Shown piece by piece: positions 7,121 to 12,226 of a stretch of DNA of 12,226 bases. How positions within the stretch are numbered: the stretch's first letter is position 1; every line of letters begins with the position of its first letter. The stretch lies in assembly GCA_031278835.1 (NCBI GenBank), contig JAITJP010000222.1:1-12226 (forward strand), written 5' to 3'. A model generated the notes under the pieces. It was not told where the DNA came from. It saw only the letters and a list, made by a program, of their open reading frames with translations, and ran no database searches. The DNA comes from Deltaproteobacteria bacterium. Its GTDB lineage: Bacteria > Desulfobacterota > Desulfarculia > Adiutricales > Adiutricaceae. Both the position numbers and the translations under genes were made by a program.

Positions 7121-7407
7121 TCAACCACCGGACCGACCGGTTCAAAGAGGTGGTCTGGTTTTTCCGAGTCCTTTTTTAGAAAGGCTCGGGGGCGCCTAGG
7201 CTCAGGTTGGGGGCGTAAAGCTTCCAGGGCCTGGCTTTTCATGGTCTCGGGCACCACCTCGACCACCTGGCGGTGGAGGTTTTTGGCCTCCTCAAGTCGG
7301 GCTTGACGACGCAGCTCTTCTTCGGCCCCCACCTGTCCGGCCACGAAACCGTTTAAGGTCGGGAGTTGAAGAATCATTTGATTGATGTGATGAAGGGGAG
7401 CGGTCAT
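7108..7407 (-). CDS. Small charged hypothetical protein, 99 residues
   Basis: I cannot assign a function. The product has a short hydrophobic N-terminal stretch (INQMILQLPTLNGFVAG, about 8-24), then a helix rich in Glu and Arg (about 28-60), a Pro/Arg/Lys-rich section (about 65-85) and a hydrophobic end (VGPVVDLTV). It has no signal peptide, membrane helix or cysteine. Small proteins of this style are found beside DUF2802 genes in Deltaproteobacteria as I remember them, which I cannot verify here. The start is ATG at 7407; no clear ribosome site precedes it. A consensus promoter (7526-7554) and a terminator (7087-7120) make it a self-contained unit, which argues that it is a real gene. Confidence 0.6.
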   Translation of the reverse strand: MTAPLHHINQMILQLPTLNGFVAGQVGAEEELRRQARLEEAKNLHRQVVEVVPETMKSQALEALRPQPEPRRPRAFLKKDSEKPDHLFEPVGPVVDLTV

Positions 7408-7466
7408 GGCTGGGCCCGTTTGAAACGAAGATTGGTCGAAAAGGCTTATTGGGGCGCGGTTTAAGC

Positions 7467-7483
7467 GCGAAAGTATTGGAGAA
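7467..7483 (+). repeat. 17-bp inverted repeat, copy B
   Basis: GCGAAAGTATTGGAGAA on the plus strand is the exact inverted partner of 6977-6993. It lies in the 5' leader of the 99-aa gene, about 36 nt after the predicted transcription start. The leader RNA therefore carries the complement of a stretch of the DUF2802 leader. It ends 60 bp before the ATG at 7407. Confidence 0.9.
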
Positions 7484-7525
7484 CTGACTAAAGAAAAAAA
7501 CCCACTCGCCTAACTAGGCCTTTTT

Positions 7526-7554
7526 ATTATAGACCGGGTCATAAGCCATGTCAA
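7526..7554 (-). promoter_or_regulatory. Perfect-consensus sigma70 promoter
   Basis: On the minus strand TTGACA (7554-7549) and TATAAT (7531-7526) are separated by exactly 17 bp, matching both hexamers fully. The start would be near 7519, giving a leader of about 110 nt before the ATG at 7407. The early leader includes the short dyad GCCTAGTTAGGC (7519-7508) and then seven T (7499-7493), which might act as an early pause or weak attenuator. Confidence 0.85.
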
Positions 7555-8007
7555 GAAATCCCGCTCCATTTTGTCAACTTAAACTAATTTAAAAGCTAAG
7601 TAAGCTCTTTAAGGCCTTTACTGAGATTCCCTCTAGTAGATTACCTCCATAAGGGAATTAAAAATACAATAGACGAATAATTTCTGGGCTTATAAAAAGA
7701 ATAATTATTGATATCAATAAGTTTTACTAAAGCTTATCCGGCCTAATCATCAGTCAAAGACTAATCAATTAGCCTATTTTCTTTTTTTTTCTTGGTTAAA
7801 AAAAAAATTTTTTTAAGCAAAATTTTTCCAAGCCCAAGGGCTAGCTCTGACCCCACCAAAATTAGCCCCACAATCGGTCCACAAGGCCCCCAGGCGGCCT
7901 TGGGGCCCCGACTTGGGGGGTTAATAGCTCCCAGGCCTCCCAGGGCCTCTCAGGCCCCTTTAAGGGCCAATTGCCAAAAAGCCCCCTCGCGGGATTTTTG
8001 GGCCCGC
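7555..8007. other. 453-bp gap downstream of znuB, no gene seen
   Basis: The left half (7560-7830) is A+T-rich, and the right half (7840-8007) is full of GGCC/GGGCC strings. A perfect 16-bp palindrome TTATTGATATCAATAA lies at 7705-7720. ATTCCCT (7626-7632) and AGGGAAT (7652-7658) form a 7-bp inverted pair. Ten A followed by seven T (7798-7814) should bend or stiffen the DNA. GGGCC (8000-8004) pairs with GGCCC (8019-8023) across the znuB stop but lacks a T-run. A 92-codon plus-strand frame at 7792-8070 is low-complexity and runs antisense into znuB, so it is not called. Confidence 0.4.
7705..7720. promoter_or_regulatory. Perfect 16-bp palindrome, candidate operator
   Basis: TTATTGATATCAATAA is fully self-complementary. 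It shares 13 of 16 bases with the dyad at 8905-8920 on the other side of znuB. It lies about 150 bp upstream of the -35 box of the 99-aa gene and about 290 bp past the znuB stop. The binding protein is unknown. Confidence 0.4.
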
Positions 8008-8838
8008 TCACCTAAGTGGGCCCAAGCTTCTAAAAAGGCTGGCCAGGCCAAAAAGCAGCACGTTGGTTAAGACCACGCTGGCCCCGGCGGCGGCGTTGAT
8101 GGCCGGCAGACTGGAGGCCCACAGGCCCAGCTGACCGGCCAAGAGACCGGAGCAAAGGGCCAGCCAAAACATGCCCCTTAGGGAGACCGAGAGCACCCGG
8201 CCGGTGGCCGCTGGGGCGATTAAAAGGGCCGTCACCAAAAGAACGCCCACGGCCTGAACGCTGATGGCCACGACCAGGGCCAAGTAGGCCCCAAAAAGGT
8301 AATCGGTCCAGGTGTTTTTTTTGGTCTTGGGCACTAGGCAGCTAAGGGTCAGGCGATTGGTTAGAAAAAATAGAAAAACAAAAGAAAGCAAGGCCAAGCC
8401 GGCCAGGGCCAGAATTTGCCCATCGTCCACGGTCAAAACGTCGCCCAAGAAAAAACGCGAAAGTCCCGAGGTGGCTTGCGGTTCCCGGCTAACCAAGGCC
8501 AGGCCTAGGGCCACGGCCCCGGAAAAAACCAAGCCAATGATGGTGTCCGAGGCCAGGTGGCTGTGCCGGGCCAGAAAGGTAATGGTCAGGCCAATTAAAA
8601 CCGATAGTCCCAATACGGTCAATTGGAGGTTAAAGCCAAAAAGCAGGGCCAAGGCCACCCCGGCGAAAACCGAGTGGCCCACGGCGTCCGGGAAAAAGGC
8701 CAAGCGGCGATTGACCACCATGACCCCGGCCGAGGAGGTGGACAGGCACAAAAGGGCCATGGCCAAGGCCGAGCGGCGCATAAAAGTCGGTTCATAGATA
8801 AGGCCAAAAATATCATAAATGGAGTTCAAGATTTCCAT
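8008..8838 (-). CDS. znuB: Zinc/manganese ABC transporter permease (ZnuB family)
   Basis: This inner-membrane permease carries Zn2+ or Mn2+ handed over by the binding protein, with ZnuC supplying energy. The 276-residue product fits the ABC-3 family: about eight hydrophobic helices, an early VVNRRLAFFPDAVGHSVFAG segment that matches the family (RRxAFxGDALSHA), a middle SGAVALGLAL, the FFLGDVLTV loop, and the QAVGVLLVTALLIAPAATG segment typical of the coupling region. The start is ATG at 8838. No ribosome site is visible, which is odd. It lies 174 bp from znuC, in contrast to the 10-bp znuA-znuC gap, so it may be made at a different level. Metal choice cannot be read from the permease. Confidence 0.93.
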   Translation of the reverse strand: MEILNSIYDIFGLIYEPTFMRRSALAMALLCLSTSSAGVMVVNRRLAFFPDAVGHSVFAGVALALLFGFNLQLTVLGLSVLIGLTITFLARHSHLASDTIIGLVFSGAVALGLALVSREPQATSGLSRFFLGDVLTVDDGQILALAGLALLSFVFLFFLTNRLTLSCLVPKTKKNTWTDYLFGAYLALVVAISVQAVGVLLVTALLIAPAATGRVLSVSLRGMFWLALCSGLLAGQLGLWASSLPAINAAAGASVVLTNVLLFGLASLFRSLGPLR

Positions 8839-8904
8839 GATAAACCGTTTTTTATAATCGATCTTAGTTTATAAGGCTAAAAAAAGCTTAAATAAAAAAA
8901 ATTC

Positions 8905-8920
8905 TTACTCATATGAATAA
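8905..8920. promoter_or_regulatory. 16-bp dyad upstream of znuB, candidate operator
   Basis: TTACTCATATGAATAA is palindromic except for one mismatched pair and is closely related to 7705-7720 (13 of 16 bases). It sits about 70-80 bp before the znuB start, in A+T-rich DNA that contains TATAAA hexamers without a matching -35 box. A Fur-superfamily metal regulator such as Zur is an obvious guess from context, but the sequence is not a clear match to a Fur or Zur box I know. Confidence 0.4.
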
Positions 8921-8923
8921 AAA

Positions 8924-8978
8924 CCCAGGGGCTTAAAGACTCAATTTTTTAATAGTATTTTGTTTTTAAACCCCTGGG
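8924..8978 (-). terminator. Terminator-like hairpin between znuC and znuB
   Basis: Read on the minus strand, CCCAGGGG (8978-8971) pairs with CCCCTGGG (8931-8924). After one mismatch the stem continues as TTAAA/TTTAA (8969-8965 with 8937-8933), and five T follow directly (8923-8919). The loop is long, about 27 bases. It could end or reduce transcription between the ATPase and permease genes. Confidence 0.5.
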
Positions 8979-8979
8979 C

Positions 8980-8999
8980 CTGATTTGGCTCCAAATCAG
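8980..8999. repeat. Perfect hairpin after the znuC stop
   Basis: CTGATTTGG and CCAAATCAG form perfect 9-bp arms around two central bases, 13 bp after the znuC stop. No T-run follows. It may protect the 3' end of a znuA-znuC mRNA or bind a protein. It directly adjoins the larger hairpin at 8924-8978. Confidence 0.6.
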
Positions 9000-9012
9000 A
9001 GCCACTAGTTAT

Positions 9013-9825
9013 TTAAACCAGGGCCTCTTGGCTAAAAAGCTCCAGGCCCTGATGGAGACCGAAAGTGGCGGCCAGGATTTTGGGGGTAAAAACCCGATCC
9101 GGCGGGCCTTGGGCCACCACCCGGCGGTTTAGGCAGATGACCCAGTCGCCGTGGGCCTTGGCCGTGGGCAGATCGTGACTGACCATGACGATGGTGTAGT
9201 CGCTTTTAAAGCCGTCCAGGAGCTCGCACATGAGCTGCTCGCCGTTTATGTCCACGCCAGTGGCCGGCTCATCCAAAACCAGGACCTCGGGTTTGGACAT
9301 CAAGGCGGCCGCCAACATGACCCTTTGGGTTTCGCCGCCCGACAAGGCCCCCAGGGGTTTGGCGGCCAGCTCCAGGGCCCTAACCAGCTCGAGTCCCGCC
9401 AAAACGCTTTTTTTGACCTTGCCGGACAGGCCTAGCCACAGGGGCCAGGCCGTTAGCCCCAGGGCCAAAAACTCGGTCACGGTGATGGGCATGTGCCGGT
9501 CAAAGTCAAGTCTTTGGGGCACGTAGCCAAAGCGCGGTTTATGGGGCTGAAAGTCCACTTGGCCCTGGTAAGGCAAAAAGCCCAAAATGGTCTGGACCAG
9601 GGTTGATTTTCCGGCCCCGTTGGGCCCGATTATGACCGTTTGGGATTTTTCCGGAATTTTTAAGGAGACCTCCTCTAGGGCCTGGTATTGGCCCAAGGTG
9701 ACCTTAACCTTATCGAGCTTAATTATGGCCGGCCGGTCCCGGACCTCAAACTTGACCACCGGGCTTTCCGAAAGGCTTGCCTTACTGAGCGGCTCATTAA
9801 GGGGGCCCTGGCAGGTTGGCTTCAC
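9013..9825 (-). CDS. znuC: Zinc/manganese ABC transporter ATP-binding protein (ZnuC family)
   Basis: This cytosolic ATPase drives metal uptake through ZnuB. All ABC motifs are intact in the 270-residue product: Walker A GPNGAGKST (67-75), Q-loop Gln104 in YVPQR, signature LSGGETQRV (161-169), Walker B VLVLDEP (181-187) with Glu186, and the switch His217 in MVSHDL. The SGGETQRVMLAAAL and ATGVD forms are typical of the ZnuC/MntB group. An extra N-terminal segment of about 30 residues precedes the ABC domain. The start is GTG at 9825, with TAAGG about 8 bases upstream, 10 bp after znuA. No ATG gives a better start. Confidence 0.95.
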   Translation of the reverse strand: MKPTCQGPLNEPLSKASLSESPVVKFEVRDRPAIIKLDKVKVTLGQYQALEEVSLKIPEKSQTVIIGPNGAGKSTLVQTILGFLPYQGQVDFQPHKPRFGYVPQRLDFDRHMPITVTEFLALGLTAWPLWLGLSGKVKKSVLAGLELVRALELAAKPLGALSGGETQRVMLAAALMSKPEVLVLDEPATGVDINGEQLMCELLDGFKSDYTIVMVSHDLPTAKAHGDWVICLNRRVVAQGPPDRVFTPKILAATFGLHQGLELFSQEALV

Positions 9826-9835
9826 GGGGCTTACC

Positions 9836-10885
9836 TTATTGGCCTAAAAAGGGATCAATGGGCTTAGGATTGGGCGGGGCCGGTCGCGGCTTGGGGGCCG
9901 GGGCCGGGGGCTGGAGGTTAGCCGGAAAGAGAGTTTTTAGCAGCTCCAAGTCTTCCCTGATGACTTGGGCGTAAAAATCAATGGGCGGATCGTGGCTGCC
10001 CGAGGTGGCCGTGTCCAGGATGGCCGCTGGGATCTTGTATTCTTGGCTTAGGGTGCGGCCGGCGCCCGGGTCGGCCTCGGGGTCCAGCAAGATGGCCGAG
10101 ATTTTTTCCGACCTAATCAAACGGCCTAAACTGGCCAGCCTTTGGGCCGAAGGGGCGGCCTCGGTGCCTAAGGGGCTGATGTCGGCCACCACGGCCAGGC
10201 CCAGATCTTGGGCCAGGTAGTCAAAAAAGCCGTGACTGGTAACCAGTTTGAAGCCCCGGTGGGTATCTTTGAAGCGGTCAATGTCCTCGATCAGGCTTTG
10301 GGTTTCCAGCTCCCAATCGGCCAAGCGGGCGGCGTAGTGATCGGCCCCGGAGGGATCGAGCCTGGACAGAGCCGCGGCGATGTTGGCCATCATGATTCGG
10401 GAGATTTTGGGAGACAAGAAAATGTGGGGATTGGGCCGCATGGCCGGAGAAGTTTCCACCGATTGCTTAGTCATAGTGCCGTCAAAATCGACCCGGCCCC
10501 AGCCGGCCAAAAGGGTGGGCACCCCAAGACTGGCGTCAATAATGGTAATGTCGGGCGGGGCCACCTTAAGGGCTCGGTCCAGATAGCTTTCCAGCTCCAG
10601 GCCGTTTTTAATCAAGACCTTGGTCTTGGTCAGGCGCTCTAAATCGGCGTAAGTGGGGGCAAACTCGTGGGGGCAGCCGGTGGCCGGGTTGGTTAGGAGT
10701 TCAACCTGAAAAAGGTCCCGGCCCTGGTTTAAATAACGGGCGAAAAGCCAAACCGGGTAACTGGCGCAGGCCAGACGCTCGGCGGCCCGGGCCTGAGTAA
10801 CCGGCCAGGCCGCTGACCAAAGAAAAACTAAAATTAAGCTAAAAAAGACGAAAAATCCCCTACTTTTAAGTAATAATCTAAACAT
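9836..10885 (-). CDS. znuA: Zinc/manganese ABC transporter substrate-binding protein (ZnuA family)
   Basis: This periplasmic metal-binding protein feeds ZnuB. The 349-residue product has a signal peptide (1-34, hydrophobic core about 11-28, likely cut after ARA). Expected metal ligands of the cluster A-I family are visible: His73 in CPHEFAPTYADLERL, His154 in NPHIFLSP, His218 in VTSHGFFDYLAQDLGL and Asp291 in AILDTATSG. The loop before His154 lacks the His/Asp-rich stretch of many zinc-specific ZnuA proteins, so Mn2+ (or both) is possible. The C-terminus has an unusual Pro/Ala/Lys tail (about 325-349). I chose ATG at 10885 because GGAAGGA lies about 5 bases upstream; a TTG 12 bases earlier overlaps that site. 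It is first in the znuA-znuC-znuB order. Confidence 0.93.
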   Translation of the reverse strand: MFRLLLKSRGFFVFFSLILVFLWSAAWPVTQARAAERLACASYPVWLFARYLNQGRDLFQVELLTNPATGCPHEFAPTYADLERLTKTKVLIKNGLELESYLDRALKVAPPDITIIDASLGVPTLLAGWGRVDFDGTMTKQSVETSPAMRPNPHIFLSPKISRIMMANIAAALSRLDPSGADHYAARLADWELETQSLIEDIDRFKDTHRGFKLVTSHGFFDYLAQDLGLAVVADISPLGTEAAPSAQRLASLGRLIRSEKISAILLDPEADPGAGRTLSQEYKIPAAILDTATSGSHDPPIDFYAQVIREDLELLKTLFPANLQPPAPAPKPRPAPPNPKPIDPFLGQ

Positions 10886-11098
10886 AATTCCTTCCAAAGC
10901 CTGGCTAACAATGTTTTTAAATAAATAACCCTATTTAATGTTTCTAAAACCCATTAGTCTACACAATTTATCAGGCCTCAAGTCAGCGCTTGGCCCCCGA
11001 TAAACTCTAAAGACTAAATGAAATAGGCGGATCGAAGCGATCCGCCATAAATAAAAAAAAAGGTCAAGCTAGGCGCCTTTAAGTCAATGATTAAACAC
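10886..11098. other. Gap upstream of znuA, A+T-rich, no gene seen
   Basis: This region must hold the znuA promoter on the minus strand. The best pair I find is weak: TTGAGG and ACTAAT with a 17-bp spacer at about 10981-10953. AAACATT occurs twice (about 10912 and 10934 on the minus strand). The 16-bp dyad seen near znuB is not present here. The right part holds the hairpin at 11026-11046 and the small palindrome AGGCGCCT at about 11071. Confidence 0.35.
11026..11046 (-). terminator. Probable terminator of the cyclic-nucleotide-binding gene
   Basis: A perfect 9-bp GC-rich stem, GGCGGATCG with CGATCCGCC, has a 3-base loop (CTT on the minus strand). On the minus strand it is followed by TATTTCATTTA, an imperfect T-rich tail. 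On the plus side it is followed by an A-run, so it fits minus-strand transcription. It lies about 170 bp past the stop codon at 11214, beyond the 31-bp repeats, which would therefore be transcribed. Confidence 0.6.
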
Positions 11099-11222
11099 TG
11101 GCCTGGGCCAAAAAACTTATTTGTCTAACTGGCCTGGGCCAAAAGGCTTATTTAACTAACTGGCCTGGGCCAAAAAGCTTATTTAACTAACTTCCCTGGG
11201 CCAAGAGGCTTATTTATCTAAC
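11099..11222. repeat. 31-bp tandem repeat, four copies
   Basis: Units begin at 11099, 11130, 11161 and 11192, each exactly 31 bp. The shared pattern on the plus strand is TGGCCTGGGCCA, an A-run, then CTTATTTAACTAAC; units differ at a few bases and the last begins TTCC instead of TGGC. Each of the first three contains a TGGCC/GGCCA dyad. There are no spacers, so it is not a CRISPR array. The stop codon of the neighbouring gene (11214-11216) is inside the fourth unit. Confidence 0.93.
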
Positions 11223-12226
11223 TTCCCGCAGGATCTTGGCGGCCGGGGCGGCCTCTTTGACCACGATCAGCTGGGTTTGATCGGCCGGCAGCAGGTTTCG
11301 GATAAAACTACTCCTGGTCATGGCCGGATCGTTAACGGTCAGGGCCGCTCCGGCCCCAGCCGCCGCCACCTTGGGCATCTGGGCGGCCACCATGGGCTTG
11401 GCCGCCGCGCTGGGCTGGGCCGGCCGGGCCGGGGCCGGCACCACGCTGACCGGTATTTCCTCAACCTGGACCTCGGCGATGGGGATCTCGGGCACCTGGG
11501 CGCTGGGCAAAGGCGATCGATTGGCCGGCGGGGCCACCGGCGGCTTAGGGGCCTGGGTAATGGGTTTTATGGCCCCGGCGGCCTGGGCCATCTGACTTGG
11601 GGGGCCGGCCACGGGCCGGCTGCTCGGGGCCACTTCGGCTGGGCCTGGGTTTCCGATGATGGCCGTTTGGGCGTAAGGCGGGCTTTCGGGCTTGGGCATG
11701 GGCCTAATGGTGGCGGCCGTTCCGTTGCCGCCCGAGGCTGATTTGGCGGCCGTCTTGGCGGCCAGTTTGGCCAAGGCCGAACCCTTGGTACTCATGGCGA
11801 TGCCCTGACCAATTTGGGACTTGGAGGCCCCGACGATGGGCCGACTTGAGGTGGGCACGGCCGAGGCGCCCACCGAGGAAGTCAGCTGGGTCACGTAGGT
11901 GCGCTCGAGCTCGACCCGGTTTTGCATAACCTCGGACAGGCGATTACTTGATTCGTTAAGCCTCAAGACCAGGGTGTCGATGATTTGCTTGGAGATGTCT
12001 GGATAATTTTCCAAGACCTCGCCCAATTTGTCTCCGGGAAAAACCTTGACAATGCTGCGGCCCTTGCTTCTGATGGTGGCGCTTCTTCTTGAGCCAACCA
12101 GGGCGCTCATTTCCCCAAAATAAGTATTGGTTTGGGAGATCTCGGCGATGAGGTTTTGTCCCTTATAAACTTCCAAACAGCCCTGAATGAGCTTATAAAA
12201 CGAGGTGTCGGTGTTGCCTTCCTTGA
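11214..12226 (-). CDS. Cyclic-nucleotide-binding domain protein with Ala/Pro-rich tail, 5' end cut by window edge
   Basis: The frame is open from the right edge to TAA at 11214-11216, 336 codons, so the N-terminus is missing. The visible start is the second half of a CRP/cAMP-receptor-type domain: EGNTDTSFYKLIQGCLEVY, then the phosphate-binding cassette FGEMSALVGSRRSATI with the conserved Glu (ribose contact) and Arg (phosphate contact). A helix follows (about 12035-11880), with an LRLNESSNRLSEV stretch and no DNA-binding helix-turn-helix recognised after it. The next roughly 200 residues are low-complexity Ala, Pro, Val and Gly, and the last 40 are more ordered (SSFIRNLLPADQTQLIVVKEAAPA). 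It is probably a cytosolic second-messenger sensor rather than a CRP-like regulator; the ligand is unknown. TTG at 12176 is only an internal codon of the same frame. Confidence 0.8.
   Translation of the reverse strand, partial: KEGNTDTSFYKLIQGCLEVYKGQNLIAEISQTNTYFGEMSALVGSRRSATIRSKGRSIVKVFPGDKLGEVLENYPDISKQIIDTLVLRLNESSNRLSEVMQNRVELERTYVTQLTSSVGASAVPTSSRPIVGASKSQIGQGIAMSTKGSALAKLAAKTAAKSASGGNGTAATIRPMPKPESPPYAQTAIIGNPGPAEVAPSSRPVAGPPSQMAQAAGAIKPITQAPKPPVAPPANRSPLPSAQVPEIPIAEVQVEEIPVSVVPAPARPAQPSAAAKPMVAAQMPKVAAAGAGAALTVNDPAMTRSSFIRNLLPADQTQLIVVKEAAPAAKILREVR

Noticed and set aside
6977..7483. Insertion sequence with terminal inverted repeats
   Set aside because: There is no transposase, no target-site duplication was seen, and the arms are only 17 bp. 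It is kept as an unexplained inverted repeat instead.
7792..8070. Plus-strand 92-codon frame
   Set aside because: It is low-complexity, begins in a poly-A/poly-T tract and overlaps the end of znuB on the opposite strand.
8312..8797. Plus-strand open frame of 161 codons, Lys/Arg-rich
   Set aside because: It is antisense to znuB, whose frame codes a clear permease. The basic composition comes from reading hydrophobic codons backwards.
10208..10642. Plus-strand open frame of 144 codons
   Set aside because: It is antisense to znuA, with no recognisable domain.
11099..11222. CRISPR array
   Set aside because: The 31-bp units adjoin directly without spacers, and no cas gene is nearby.
11277..11741. 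Plus-strand Gly/Arg-rich frame of 154 codons
   Set aside because: It is antisense to the Ala/Pro-rich tail of the cyclic-nucleotide protein; its composition is the expected mirror of those codons.

Overview
The window is ordinary-looking chromosomal DNA from a Gram-negative bacterium. BamD requires an outer membrane. A DUF2802 protein next to a short charged protein, a thioredoxin-BamD gene pair and a CNNM/CorC protein would fit Deltaproteobacteria (Desulfobacterota), but that placement is inference. The DNA is very rich in GGCC and GGGCC strings, both in genes (CTGGCC, GGGGCC codon pairs) and between them, while promoter-bearing gaps are A+T-rich. I see no transposase, integrase, phage gene, tRNA, rRNA or CRISPR array.

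Layout from left to right. 1-2131 (-) is glgB, glycogen branching enzyme, missing its C-terminal end. 2132-2673 is a gap with a good plus-strand promoter and a roughly 220-nt structured leader for 2674-3987 (+), a CNNM/CorC-type membrane protein with CBS domains. A strong two-way terminator at 3986-4023 separates it from the convergent trxA-bamD pair (5192 to 4054, -), whose genes overlap by 4 bases. After a 591-bp gap without a convincing gene come a DUF456 membrane protein (5784-6299, +) and, convergent with it, a DUF2802 protein (6354-6896, -).

7087-7554 is a compact single-gene unit on the minus strand: a perfect TTGACA-17-TATAAT promoter, a 99-codon gene of unknown function and a terminator overlapping its stop codon. 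Two exact 17-bp inverted copies of one sequence bracket the gene. 8008-10885 (-) is a high-affinity zinc/manganese ABC importer in the order binding protein (znuA), ATPase (znuC), permease (znuB). znuA and znuC are tightly spaced, but znuC and znuB are separated by 174 bp that hold two hairpins and a 16-bp dyad. A related dyad lies downstream of znuB. At the right edge, 11214-12226 (-) is the C-terminal part of a cyclic-nucleotide-binding protein with a long Ala/Pro-rich tail; its stop codon sits inside a four-copy 31-bp tandem repeat.

The genes form separate transcription units (glycogen synthesis, divalent-cation transport, outer-membrane assembly with a thiol reductant, metal uptake) rather than one pathway. 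I found no new multi-gene system. The least explained parts are non-coding: the phased 31-bp array, the 17-bp inverted repeats, the structured corC leader and the znuC-znuB junction.
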